This document shows, in pieces, positions 46,352-58,680 of a DNA stretch of 64,000 nucleotides (the stretch's first letter is position 1; each line of letters begins with the position of its first letter). Below the pieces are notes generated by a model that worked only from the letters and a program-made list of their open reading frames with translations, was not told the DNA's origin and ran no database searches. The translations under genes were made by a program, and so were the position numbers. Source of the DNA: Siphonodentalium dalli (taxonomy: Eukaryota > Mollusca > Scaphopoda > Gadilida > Siphonodentaliidae); the NCBI GenBank assembly GCA_032622095.1, contig CP136067.1, positions 63,438,893-63,502,892 of the forward strand, read 5' to 3'.

Positions 46352-47389
46352 TACTATATATTTTGAGACTTCCGTATATATATATATGTGTACTTTATAG
46401 AATCGAAAACTGCTGGCTCGATTGAGTTCAAACTTCCCATCTAATGGTAAAAACCCACGGGAATCGTCGTCGCAGCATTTTGGAGAAGCTCAGAGCACCC
46501 GTTCCCCACTCTCAGTCACAAAAAACGGCACTGCGGTGGTTAATCAAGTGATAATTTAATGAGCGTTTGTTTTTGACGCGTCGCTATAAAAGAGCGTTTG
46601 TTTACAATTCAATGCAACGGTATCGCTCGAAATTTAGCATCGAAAAAATTTAATTTCTTTTATCAAAAACATAATTACGTGTTGGACTCTGTCATTTTAA
46701 GAATATGTAAGTATTACACACATACACACCAAGTCTCAGCTTAAAATTTTGAAAAATAAGAGTTTTATCGACATAAATCGATTTAAATGGGAAATCCTAT
46801 GTTAAAATTTAGCATCGAAAAAATTTAATTTCTTCCATCTAAAACATAATTACGTGTTGGAATGTGTCATTTTAAGAATATGTAAGTATTACACGCAGTC
46901 ACACGAAGTCTCAGCTTGAAATTTTGAAAAATAAGAGTTTTATCGACATAAATCGATTTGAATGCGAAATCATGTGTTAATAAATTTTGGGGCTCAGCTG
47001 TTCTGTGCAAAATGGTCAACTCGGGACGGGTCAACCGATTGAGCCCAAACTTGCTACCAATGGGTACATTTGTCCCGAAAATGTCACGGATGGGTCAAAC
47101 CGTGACCCCGATGTGACATTGACCTTCAAACTGGTCAATTCAAGGTCAAATTGGGTAAAACTGGCAGATTTCTGTACTTTTGTCCGGGGAGTGTTTTGGA
47201 CGGGTCAAATCATGACCACGACCTGACCTTGACCTACAAAATTGTCAATTCAAGGTCAAATCGGGTAAAACTTGCTGATTTCGATGAAATTTGGTACAAA
47301 TGCAGCACAAGTGTCTCGGAACCTGTTGCAATTGCTTTTTCGAACAAAGCCATGAGACGAATGCCGCCAGTGGCGGGCTAACCTGCTAG
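46352..47389 (+). mobile_element. Helitron-like element 2 (1038 bp)
   Basis: Begins directly after the CTAG of element 1 with TACTATATATTTTGAG (TA in place of TC). Ends with the hairpin CCGCCA-G-TGGCGG (47364-47376), then 'cctgCTAG' at 47386-47389. Holds a 175-bp tandem duplication (46631-46985) and 'gaccttgaccta'-type repeats. Confidence 0.7.
46631..46985 (+). repeat. 175-bp tandem duplication in Helitron-like element 2
   Basis: 'aatttagcatcgaaaaaatt' starts at 46631 and 46806; the two units are nearly identical. Confidence 0.9.
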
Positions 47390-48758
47390 TCTACTATATA
47401 TTTTGAGAACTACGTATATAAATATATAAGTGTATATATATATATGTACTTTATAGAATCGAAAACGGCTGGACCGATCGAGACCAAACTTCCCATCTAA
47501 GGTTAAAAACCGACGGGAATGGTCGTCGCGGCGTTTTGGAAAAGCTCAGAGCACCCGTTCTCCATTCTCAGTCACAAAAACGGCACTTCGGGGGTTAATA
47601 GCGTTGATAGTTAAAGAGCGTTCCTATCTGCAGTGTCGTTGATAATGATCTTCCATATTTGAGTTCGTTAACTGGTTAACGCTCTTTATTCCCTTCGGCT
47701 TTCGCATACTGAACGGGGGACGGCGTTTGTTTACGTTATCTGGAACTCGCTTCCTAGGAACGGTGACATTTTCATCGGATTAGACCCCCACGGCATTCCC
47801 ACGGCAATTTTAATTCACATTCCCAACACCTAGCAGGGACAAATATCTATTAGCCAGCATCAAGGCGAGTCTTGTGACGTATTAATTCAAATGCTTTCGA
47901 TCAAACAATCTTCTCTGTTGCACTCTTATTTCGTCATCTACGAATCCACTGCAATCGACCTATTTTTAGAATGCAACACATGGTACCAAAATTACGTTGC
48001 GTTGGTGATGGGGGTGCCGGCGGGATTAATTTAAATATGTCATGTTGGTTACAATATCTAGCCGAGAATTCCTCAGACCTACAGATGAATGCGACCAGCA
48101 AATTTCAAAATTGGTCACTTGACCTCCCCATGAATATCTTCTGGGAAATTCCAGGGAATGCCGATTGAGCTCAAACTTGCTACCTACGGGAAGTGTCATA
48201 TATATGTGTGTGTCCTTTATAGACTCGAACTGATTGAGCTCAAACTTGCTAAATACGGGAAGTGTCATGGACGGGTTAAATTGTGACCCCGACCTGACCT
48301 TGACCTTGAAAATGATCAATTCAAGGTCAAATCGGGTCAAATTGAAAAACAAAAAATTAAATTAAAAAATTAAAAAGGCACAATTAACTCATTGAAAAAC
48401 ATAAAAAAAAGCCTGTAAATTCAAAAGGCACAATTAACTTATAAAAAAAACAAAAAATTAAATTAAAAAATTTATTAAAAAATTGAAAAACAAAAAATTA
48501 AATTAAAAAATTAACTCATTGAAAAACAAAAAATTAAATTAAAAAATTAATTAAAAAAGCCAGTAAATTAAAAAGGCACAATTAACTCATTGAAAAACAA
48601 AAAATTCAATTAAAAAATTTATTCAAAAAATTTAAAAATTTCGGATTTCAACGAAATTTTACACCTAGGTGCAGCATACGTGTCTCGGAAGCTGTTGCAA
48701 TTGCTTTTTCGAACAAAGCCATGAGACGAACCACTCCAGTGGCGGGCTAACCTGCTAG
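47390..48758 (+). mobile_element. Helitron-like element 3 (1369 bp)
   Basis: Starts TCTACTATATATTTTGAG immediately after CTAG. Ends with the hairpin CCACT-CC-AGTGG (48731-48742) and CTAG at 48755-48758. Shares 'gcgttttggaaaagctcaga' and 'ttcgaacaaagccatgagac' with elements 2 and 4. Contains the A-rich minisatellite at 48340-48650. Confidence 0.8.
48340..48650 (+). repeat. A-rich minisatellite
   Basis: Reiterations of 'attaactcattgaaaaac' and 'aaaaaattaaattaaaaaat'. A shorter version is at 49310-49440 in element 4. Confidence 0.85.
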
Positions 48759-49815
48759 TCTCCTATATATTTTGAGACTTCCCTATATGTGTATATATAT
48801 TTGTCCTTTATAGAATCGAAAACGGCTGCACCGATTGGGCTCAAACTTCCCATCTAAGGGTGAAATCCCACGGGAATGGTCGTCGCGGCGTTTTGGAAAA
48901 GCTCAGAGCACCCGTTCTCCACTCTCAAAAAATGGCACTGCGGGGTTAATAGCGTTGATAGTTAAAGAGCGTTCGTATCCGCAGTGTCGTTGATAAAGAT
49001 CTTCCATATTTGGGTTCGTTAACCGGTTAACTCTCTTTATTCCCTTCGGCTTTCGCATACGGTTTTGTTTACATTATCTGGAACTCACTTCTGTGTGATT
49101 CTTACGTACTTAGGGCTTCCTAGAAACGGGGGACATTTTCATCGGGTCAGTTTTTCCGCCTGATGTGATCTTCACCTTGAAACGGGTACCCACAAATGAT
49201 ATATATGTGTGTGTCCTTTATAGACTCGAACCGATTGAGCTCAAACTTGCTACCTATGGGAAGTGTCATGGACGGGTTTGAAAATGATATATTCAAGGTC
49301 AAATCGGGTCAAATTGAAAAAAAAAAAAATAACGAAAAAAAAAAATTCATTAAAAAAATTTATTTAAAAAGCCAGTAAATTAAAAAGGTACAATTAACTC
49401 ATTGAAAAACAAAAAATTCATTAAAAAATTCATTAAAAACTGTCTGTATGTATGTATGTGTGTATGTGTTACAGACTCGAAAACTGCTCGACCGATCCGA
49501 CTCAAATTTAGTATGTAGGCCTACTTTAATCCCGTGAACAATATGGCGCGTCCAGTTTCACGTGCGACCTTGTCCTTGATCTTGACCTCGCTCATATACG
49601 CTCATATAGGCATGTTTCTGGACCTCGACCGATCCGACTCAAATTTGGTATGTAGGCCTACTTTCAGTACTTTGATCCCGGGAACAATATGGGCGGGTCC
49701 AATTTCACGTGCGACCGTGTCCTTGTACTTGACCTTGCTCATTTTCGCTCATACGGGCATGTTTCTGGCAAAGAAATCCCTAACTAGCCCGGACGAAGTC
49801 GGGCACATCAGCTAG
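48759..49815 (+). mobile_element. Helitron-like element 4 (1057 bp)
   Basis: Starts TCTCCTATATATTTTGAG after the CTAG of element 3. Ends with the hairpin GCCCG...CGGGC (49793-49804) and CTAG at 49812-49815, then T. Its 3' end resembles element 1, while its 5' two thirds resemble element 3, so it may be a chimera. Confidence 0.8.
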
Positions 49816-49879
49816 TATTGCATATAAAACGCAATTAATGTGGAGAGCACTCTCTATCGATTAACATATCCTTGAATTA

Positions 49880-51500
49880 TTGTGGAAAGTGATAGTCACC
49901 CAAAGGTGCACCAGTACATGTATATCACACATGAGCATGCAGTCACTTCATATATACATGGACACCACATAAATGGCCATGTGCCACTCGCTGTATAGAC
50001 ATACACCTAAACCATTACCATATAGCCACACTTGGTCTTACCCATACACCCAATACATGGCCCTATAACAGTGAGTAACCATGCAGACACACCAGGTATA
50101 CTCCTACAGCTCACATGACCTGTATACATATTCACAACATCTATGAACATAAAGTATTAAACTCTTGTATACCTATTCGCCTCACAAAATAGGCCATACA
50201 GTCACTCCATGTATATTTATTTGCCGCATGCATGGCTATATAGCCACTAAAGATATGCATTTACACCCACCAATGACCATATAGTCACTCCTGGTATACC
50301 TGTTCACTACATTCATGATTATACATCACTTCTTGTATGCTGATTTGCCTCACCAGTGGTCATACAGTGTCACTCCCTGTATTTATACTCATTTGCGACA
50401 CCCGTGGCCATATAGCCACTCAAGATATACATATTCACCAAACCCAAAACCATAGAGTCACTCCAGGTATAGACCTCACCAATGGCCTTACATACTGTCT
50501 AGATATACCAATGTACCTCGCACACGGCTATTTATACACTCCAGACTTTCATATACACCTGACCCATGACAATTCAGCCTCTCGCTGTATACGCATAAAC
50601 CACATTCATGATCATAGTCACTCCTTGTATATCAATTTACCCCACCATTAATTTTGCCATACTGTTAATCCCTATATAAATATTGGCCGTGCCATGGCCA
50701 TATAATCACTCATGATATACAAATACACCTCACCCATGACCACAACGTCACTCCAGGTGTATATATATACCTCACCAATGGTCATACAGCCCTTCTAGAT
50801 ATACCACTACCCCGCACACGCAGCCATTCGTACACTTCAGACTTGCATATACAGCTCAACCATGACAATTCAGCTACTCACTGTATACTTATACACCCTA
50901 TCCATCAGCATTCAGCTATTCACTGTATACTTATACACACCCACCAATTAAACATATATAAACACATATAAACATATACATCTCACCATCATCATGAGGT
51001 CACTCTCTATATACACAAGCCGGCATTGGCCATCAAAGTGTACCCCAGGTATGCATATACACTTCAACAATGACCATGTACACATTGCCCATAACCATAC
51101 AACTATTCCCTATTTATCCATGCACCCATCCGTTACAATACAGCCAACATATGTATACATATACATCCACCCATGACAATACAGCCACCCAATATACCTG
51201 TATCGTATATCCCACCAATGAACACACAGTCACTCCATATATACATAAACAACACACATGTGGACAATGTAGCTACTCTCGTTATGCCCATACACCATTT
51301 CAATGACCAGACAGCCACTCCATGTATACATGTTCACCTCACATATGACCATACAGCTACTCCTTATATACCTATACATCTCACCATGGACACCCCATTC
51401 ATGACCATATAGTCACACATTGTATAACTATTCACATCATTCATGAATACAATATATCCATGTATAGCTATCTACTCGCCTCACCTATGACCATACAGTC
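49880..51500 (-). repeat. ~42-bp satellite in F2'
   Basis: About 38 imperfect copies of a unit with 'catacagtcactccatgtat' and 'cacctcacccatgac', the reverse complement of the satellite in F2 (8160-9340). The short frames in it (for example 50337-50651) are repeat translation, not genes. Confidence 0.85.
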
Positions 51501-51911
51501 AACAGACATACACACTGTAATAAGTTGATCAATGTTGATGCTAATGGGCCAGAATATCCACATAATATGATCCATCTAAGATTCGTTTCAACGTACTGCC
51601 CATTTCCGTTCAAAAGCAAGGACAAAATCCCAAAAGAAGTTTTTGGCAAAATCCATATTGAATTCCTCAAAATGAACTTGTTATGCGGCCTCATAGGGTA
51701 CCCGGACAACCAGAATAGAACATTTAGTTGACTAATTAGCATGTGAGTCACAATTGATAATGTATACATAATCAAGTTGATTAAGTAGCAAGCGAGTCAC
51801 AATTTGATACCTTTTCGGAACAGCAGAGAATAATGTTTACCAAATTTGGTTGCCATTTTGGAAGCCATCTTGAGTAATTTTGTCTAAAACACCTCAGTGT
51901 GACACATGTAA
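51500..51911 (-). repeat. Fold-back element F2', right arm, first piece
   Basis: Aligns with 9765-10150 of F2: 'gataagttgatatt' region, 'ctgcccatttcc', 'agaacatttagttg', 'ttggttgccattttggaagc'. It breaks off at 'gacacatgtaa' and continues at 61838. Confidence 0.8.
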
Positions 51912-52115
51912 GGGAGCTTGTCCAATTCCGATGGATATTTCCGATCTCCGATACCGATGACAATCAGAGTTTTTGTATCGGTATAAAACTCCGATTCGGT
52001 CGGAGATTTTTGGCTGTGTCATCGGTAAAATTCTCCAATGTAATCGGAGTTTATATCGGAGTTTCCGTTCTTCAAGTGCAGTATGTTTTGGGAAAACTAC
52101 GATTCCGTGAATTTC
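51912..52115 (+). repeat. Left subterminal TCCGAT/ATCGGA motif zone
   Basis: About a dozen TCCGAT or ATCGGA hexamers in both orientations within 200 bp, beginning in the TIR. Likely transposase-binding subterminal repeats by analogy with other TIR elements. Confidence 0.7.
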
Positions 52116-52349
52116 CGTGGGAGTTTTTAATAGATCGTCGTTTCTGTTCTTCGTGTATATTGTTTTCCAGACATAACAGAGAAAGACATGTAAAAAGTTA
52201 CATCCATTCTCAACGACTCGGCCATTTCCTCTTCGCTGAGGAAATAATCTACCCATAAATAGAAACCATATTCTTGCAATGCTGCAATATACGGCCCTGA
52301 TAATAAGTGGCGCAAAGCAAAATCATCCACAATTCCCTTAATTGGAATG

Positions 52350-52525
52350 CACTCAGGGTTTACGGTATTCTCAGAATCCGACGATGTTGCACATATAGCA
52401 AGTGCATGCTTCGTGTGATATTCAGAGCTGTGTCGCCTTTTAGGCTACTGTAAACCCTTTGATTTGTGTCCACATCAAAACGTTGGTTTGAAATAGAATA
52501 AAACATTGAAAATGTAAGGCCGGAG
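52350..52525 (+). repeat. Direct repeat shared with 60530-60690
   Basis: 'tttacggtattctcagaatc' followed by 'cgacgatgt.gca.atatagca' and 'ttttaggctactgtaaac' occurs here and at 60540-60620, in the same orientation, on the two sides of copy D and the 171-bp array. A weaker third version with 'cacatcaaaacgt' lies at 61370. Confidence 0.7.
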
Positions 52526-53055
52526 GGGTCAGGTTACCACTACGTTTTCAGATCTTTGCAATTTTCGACCAAGCACCATCAACAATATAGACATATTTCC
52601 GCCAAAGGAAGCCTTCACACTGAACTATATGGATATATGTCCTACTTTGCAAGCCACGGTAGGAAAAGGGTTAATTTTTTGGTCGCCTCTAGACGCTCAT
52701 TGTCCTGCTCAGATTAGTCACGCGTGAACTGTCCCAACATACCCGGATGTACGCACTGAGAATCGTTAGTTTTATTTCTACCGCAGAGCCAACAACAAGG
52801 ATAAGTATCAGGGTGTCTTTGAATTTGGAGTTTCACCTACAACTCAACAAATTCAGTTTATCTAGACACTAATTCTTTCTGGTTGCCTCAGTGTTCGTTT
52901 TTATCATTATCGATTTCGAATTCATGGACCGTTTCGCTTCAAACATACAATTGTTCCGTGTTTTCGACAAACTGCCGATCACTTATTTGCGTCTATAAAC
53001 TCGCCATAGCACGACCATCATTTCAATGATACGACGCACATCGATTGTTGTTAAC

Positions 53056-53460
53056 AATACATATATGGAATTCTTATAGACCCTATAAGGTATGATAGAC
53101 TTGGTCAGACTGTTAATGCCACGTGGTTTGCATTAACAACCGAAGTCTCCTAATTTCGTGTTATTTTACTCGTGGTTTTTTCAACTTGCGGAATTTTCTT
53201 TCAATCATTCCCTTGCTACTGACGATGATATCTATCATAAGGTTACTTTTATTGTGGGAAATACATATATGGCCTTATTCTAGAACCTCTAAGGTAGGTT
53301 AGAATTTGTCCGACCGTAACTGCCACGTGACTCGCTATCCGCAGTCTCCTAATTTCGTGCGAATGTTCTTATACTATGGCGTTTCATCTTGGGGAATTTT
53401 CTTTCATTAATTCCCTCGCTATTCATCAGATCAACGTGGTTTCACATAATACTTTGTGTT
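53056..53460 (+). repeat. 204-bp tandem duplication in copy D
   Basis: 'aatacatatatgg' at 53056 and 53260; both units continue with 'gtctcctaatttcgtg' and 'ggaattttctttca'. The two units are noticeably diverged. Confidence 0.8.
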
Positions 53461-54030
53461 TTATGTTTCAATTCTGTCATACATGACATGTCTCCATGAT
53501 CCAGATGTGTTTGTCAATGCTTGAAGTTGACTACAGTTTTATATCAATATCAGAATGGAACTGTATCATGTTTAATAATCATTGTTAATTGGTTACTTAA
53601 TGACTGCAGTAGTACTAAGAATCGTTAGTGTCATTGTTAATTTCAGACAGGGATTGATATCTGACAAGGTTTAGAATTCTGTTCATGATTCGATTCTCGT
53701 ACAGCGCCTCAACTTCACTGTCATTTAGAACTGCTAGCATTTAATGATTGCAAACATGACATGTCATTGTCCCACAGACATCATAGCTACTGATCACTCT
53801 CAGCCATGTAGGTCGCTTTCATATCTATCTAGTAGTTTCTGCTCTGATGTACAATAGCTGCAATTCTATGCAAACCGGTCTGAGCCGATGGGCTTATCTT
53901 GCTCTCGGTGCATGATATTCGTGATGGCCTAGTAATGGTGATCTGTGGGGATTCGGACTAAAATTAATTGTGATGACAATTTCACTCTTGTGTCAATTCC
54001 AGATTGTAGTTATTATTGCGACTTTTGTCA

Positions 54031-54147
54031 GTCTACAGCCATATCACGTTGAAACCACCGGTTCTCGTCCGATCACCGAAGTTAAGAAACGTCGAGCCCG
54101 GCTAGTACCTGGATGGGATGACCGCCTGGGAATCTCGGGTGCTGTAG
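54031..54147 (+). rRNA. 5S rRNA sequence (probable pseudogene or 5S-derived insertion)
   Basis: About 117 nt match animal 5S rRNA end to end, from 'gtctacagccatatcacgtt' to 'tcgggtgctgtag'. The internal promoter regions are recognisable: A-box-like 'gaagttaagaaacgtcgagc', C-box-like 'tggatgggatgaccgcctgg'. Against the usual invertebrate 5S it has several substitutions and one extra base in the C-box region, and the final 'actt' and a T-run terminator are missing (the sequence goes on 'atttaaaaac'). It sits inside DIRS-like copy D, away from any 5S tandem array. Expression is doubtful. Confidence 0.85.
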
Positions 54148-57100
54148 ATTTAAAAACAAAATTAACCCATCATTTCAAATTTGCTGGGTTGTTTCTTGAC
54201 TAAATGGTGTCTCCTTCCGGAATACAAACATAATTGCTATCCTTCCTGTTCAGGTTTACAGATGGAGGGTGTCTGGTTACTATGATTCTGGATATGGCTC
54301 TAATTGGGACCCAAATTACAAATCATGGGCGCTCAGGTTTGCGTTCTATCTTGGCGTCACTCTGACGGTGTTTAATCATGGTTTCACTATCTACAAAAAT
54401 ATTTGAAGATACTTTCGATCCTTTCCCCTTCTTGATTCAATTATGGGAATGTGAAAGTGTTATTTGCAATGGAATTATTCATGATCTCAGGCTGACAGGA
54501 TTTAGAATCGTGGTGACTTGACCCCTCCAGTTAACTGGCCCACAGTCAATTGCTGCTGTGGAATGCTCGATTCCCTATGTGGCCGCGATGTTTCTCGCAG
54601 CATTCATGGCGACCGTGGCCAAAATTTGAGATGCCTGGATGACTGTCCCCAATGAATAACGATATACTAGCAGTGGTATTCCAAGACGACGAGGGGGGAG
54701 ACATTATTTATGGCAAGTAACCATATCAAATGTGAGCTTGGTACAAGAACATGCTGTACATCCAATACAGCGTGCATTATTCATAAAGGGCATGGTAGGA
54801 GTTTTGAAGGTATTCATTGACCAGCTGGAGTCTAAATGAATTTCAAATAAATACGTGTCCAGACCTTTCGTACCGTTGATATGGCGAATAGACTTCACAC
54901 ACGAATGAAGCATATTTACATGGAAAGCATTTTATTGTCACGTGCCCCACGACCACTGCCAATAGCCTTTCCGACAAGAGTCCATCACATGGCTCTTCAT
55001 ACTTCTATTGCCCATATCAATTTGATTATCTGGCACATAGACAATAAAACAGGCAAAGACGTTTGCGCTGTCCAGCTTAGCTTTCGAGGAAGCTCATTGA
55101 CCAGCATTACAGACCTTTCCCCGCAGGCAGGGGACCACCCCGTACAAGTGTATCCCATCCCCATGGCACCAGACGCCGATCATAAGGGCCTGAAACCATG
55201 CTGCCAACTCTGCGCGCTTCGGTCTATGCTGGATTTGTCTTATTTCCTTAAACATGCCTTAAACAGGACCACTTAGGTAGGGGGAGTTCCTCTCTATCAT
55301 GGCTATTAACATTTAATAAGTAAAAATGGAACATTATAAGGGATGTGTGTCCTTTATTAGGAGGAGGATAATTTCATTCGTTTCCTTCCGAGGGGAGCCA
55401 TTTTTAGAGCGGGTCTTCCCCTAGTTTGCTGCATGCTTCACACTAACCTACCTGTCACACACCTAGGTCGTTCTGCTGCATGTTTGGGGGGGAAGTCACA
55501 TGATGTTCTGGGCAGAGGCTCAGACCTGAATATTCCATATGGTGACCATGACAATTTACCCGTGTTTATCATCTGACTATATTGTACATCATTTGAACTG
55601 ATTTCGGTTGTAGAAGAGACAACTACATTGTATCTGAATATTTCACTACGATCGTTTAATTAAGTACATTATATAGACATGGTCTGCGCACCTTCATTTC
55701 TTAAAATAAGATCGCGGTGGGTATTCCACTGGGAACGTGGACTGCTCTCAGGTGCCTAATGGTCGTGAGGGCCTAATAATAGTGATGTGTGTGGATTTAG
55801 GCTGAACATAATAGTCGTTATTGCAAATTTTGCTCTGTCTCCATTCCAAATGATGGTGATCGTTGGGAATTTTCTCCAAATTTAATACTCGTACCGACAC
55901 TATTGTTTGGTACCTGAGAGTAGCGGTTTGCTTTCTCAGTGGCTGCTCTGGTCACCTGCGGTGTTCGGCCATGAGCTCCCGGTGCTTATGGCTGTTAGTC
56001 ATGTTCTCTGAGGGGCTATATATATATATTTAGTGATACATTGGATCATGACAGGGATCTGTGGTCTGGCTCCGCCCATTGGATTGATGGGCGCAGCTTT
56101 GGTAGGGCCTTCTGACAGGATCTCATGCTGACTTATATATCACCCTGATATATCTATTATATCATTTTATATATTTATATACGCGAAAGATTTGTATCAC
56201 AGGGTTTCTACAAGGATATCTTGTGATACATAGGTACCTCAGAGACATGTGATCAGACGAAGAAAGAATAGGAAGCTGTTCTAAGAAGGAAGACAGGACC
56301 AGTTCACGCTCCTCCGATTACACCTCGGCGGTTCAATCAACTAGTGGGGATGCTACCGGTGGAGCTGTCGGGGTACTTGGGACCTCCAGGACGTTTTGTC
56401 CCCCACCGGTTGCCAGCAGTTCTGGGCGCAAAAAGCTGCCAACTCGCGTGCGCACGAATCGACATGGCCGACGGGCCTTTGGCAGCTTAAGCGCAGGGCA
56501 GGGCCCTACCTATACGGTAGCAAGCGAGACCCCCTGGCCACGCTCTTAATTCAGACAAGGCCTTGCCTGCCACTCAACCGTCTTGGGGCTCGGAGAACAA
56601 TGACCTCTCCCCACCCTCCAGCTTGGCCAGGATATTAGCTTGGGCATGACCACCTTGCAGCATGCGGTGTGGTGAGGGCTCCCTCTGATCCGATGGCTTG
56701 ACTCCATTATCATTGTACAACCCGTTTGGCCTAATGGGTCCTCCATTATCTGCTTATTGCTTTGGCGAACAGCAGTTAGTTAACTCTTAATGTTGGTTGT
56801 CTTGCCATCTTCAGAGTGGGCCTCCTCCTGTGCAGGTCGTTCTGTCGCTAAGGCGGAGAGTGAGTTAGTCTCCTTGCATCATGATCCCATGGCGGGAGGG
56901 ACCTTAGAACTGACAGATGAAGAACGAAGAAGACGACAAAGAGAAGAACGAAGAGTTTCTTCTTCCGTTATACTTGCTCGGTTCGCTCACAACTATGAAT
57001 TGGATGGCACCTCCTGGGATGTTTCTTCCAAAACAAGGGGGGGGAGGTACACATTTGAGCAATATAGCACTCTAACTATATGAGTTATGTCACGTAACTA

Positions 57101-57220
57101 ATCATAACAGATTCATTAAAGAGTTCATATATGTTACAATCTGTTTTAGTTGAGTACATCCACTCAAAATTTGGCTATTAAATTTATTGCTCGTGCCTCC
57201 TCCTGGGCTTGCATTCTAAT

Positions 57221-57323
57221 CCATATAGTTCAGTGTGAAGGCTTCCTTTGGCGGAAACATTTATATTTTTAAAAGTATAATATATATTTCCTTAATAAAG
57301 AAAGCCTGAACACTGAACTATCA
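57221..57323 (+). repeat. First ICR of copy D
   Basis: 'tccatatagttcagtgtgaa' to 'cctgaacactgaactatca'; halves match the complements of the outer ends near 52594 and 57897. Confidence 0.7.
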
Positions 57324-57523
57324 TAGGGCCCTCCCATGGCGGTGCCATTCTCAACCCCGCAACTCGCCAATCTCCTGATTGAGTCGGAAATAAAACTGAC
57401 GATTCTCATGCGTACATCCGGGAAAAAATTCACGCGTGAATAATCTGTGCAGGACAATGAGCGTCCGGAGGCGACCAAAAAAGTTAACCCTTTTCTACCG
57501 TGGCTTGCAAAGTAGGACATATA

Positions 57524-57625
57524 TCCATATAGTTCAGTGTGAAGGCTTCCTTTGGCGGAAATATTATATTTTTAAAAGTATAATATATATTTCCTTAAAG
57601 AAAGCCTGAACACTGAAATATCATA
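57524..57625 (+). repeat. Second ICR of copy D
   Basis: Nearly identical to the ICR at 57221-57323, followed by a second right ITR (57680-57897). Confidence 0.7.
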
Positions 57626-57897
57626 GATCCCTCCCATGGCGGTGCCATTCCCAACCCCGCAACCCGCCAATCTCCTGATTGAGTCGGAAATAAAACTAAC
57701 GATTATTCTCAGCACGTACATCCGGGTATGTTGGGACAGTTCATGCGTGACTAATCTGAGCAGGACAATGAGCGTCTAGTGGCGACCAAAAAGTTAACCC
57801 TTTTCCTACCGTGGCTTGCAAAGTAGGACATATATCCATATAGTTCAGTGTTCAGGCTTTCTTTATGGAAATATATATTATACTTTTAAAAATATAA

Positions 57898-58680
57898 TTT
57901 AGTGCCCGCAAATAAATAGACACGAGAGTTGCAAACACAATGAGCGACGACATCTAGATAGTAATTTGCATTCACTAAGCAGTTATATCAACTTTGAGAC
58001 GAAAGTCATTCATTAAAATGTACATTTACTTCCATGAACTAGAAATTTAGACAGTTGTTGTCTTTGTTCACCGAAAAGTTGAAAACGTAGTAACGTGACC
58101 AACAGGCTATTAAACTTGCGTTATTTCGGGAATGGCAACTATTGAAATGTTCAACCAATTAAGTCGAGGAACTCTCTTATAGTTGAACCAATTAAGTCGA
58201 AGAACTCTCTTATAACAAGTCGCTACAGCTAACCAAACAGAAGCATTCCAATTTACATGCGTTCAAAATTACTGGGTTTACGGCAGTCGTCGGACTGTGA
58301 GAGCGCGCGCAAGTGATGTCATGAATTGCACAATTCTGTGACTTGATATATTGTCTATGGGGATATTGCTGGTTAACCATAGTTCTGCTATGCATCTTCT
58401 GGATATGAGTGTATTGTTTGTGGAAGATAAATTAAATAAAAGGTCGGCCGACCACAGTGTCCCCCGACAACGTGGCAAGTCGATGCCGCTTTGTTAAAGA
58501 AATTTTAAAAAATGTTGAAATGTTCTAAGTCGAAAGGGTTAATAATTCCGTAAAAAAAAAAATTCCTTCATCTATATACATGTTGCACATCTCCAATCTG
58601 TGGGTAACAATACTCTGAAGTTTAAAATATCTACGATCAAAACTGTAGGAGGAGTTGATTACACCATGAAGGTACCCTCA
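57898..58680. other. Spacer with a 32-bp tandem duplication
   Basis: 'aaccaattaagtcga.gaac' plus 'tctcttata' occurs twice in a row (58153 and 58186). Nothing else recognised. Confidence 0.5.

Larger units (their letters stand above)
52594..57897 (+). mobile_element. DIRS-like copy D with duplicated ICR-ITR tail (5.3 kb)
   Basis: Left ITR 52594-52790 ('tttccgccaaaggaagcctt', 'ggcttgcaa'-type complement, 'cattgtcctgctcagattag'), interior, then two successive ICR plus right-ITR units. The units start at 57221 and 57524, with the final end at about 57897; period 303-311 bp. Interior homology to copy C includes 'cctgggatgtttcttccaaa' (57018 and 23678) and the 'catggctctt' module (54992). The ITR-ICR logic is the same as in copies B and C. 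No RT or recombinase recognised. An open frame at 56790-57083 encodes an Arg/Glu-rich stretch (EERRRRQREERR) of unknown identity. Confidence 0.6.

Noticed and set aside
54031-54203. Protein-coding exon over the 5S region
   Set aside because: The open frame is simply the translated 5S rRNA sequence.
54881-55276. 131-codon open frame as a gene
   Set aside because: Interior of copy D; the related modules in copy C (20674-21590) are not open in this frame and no domain is recognised.
56790-57083. Arg/Glu-rich frame as a DNA- or RNA-binding protein
   Set aside because: Low-complexity GA-rich stretch; the homologous region of copy C (23580-23700) is broken. Not enough to claim a protein.
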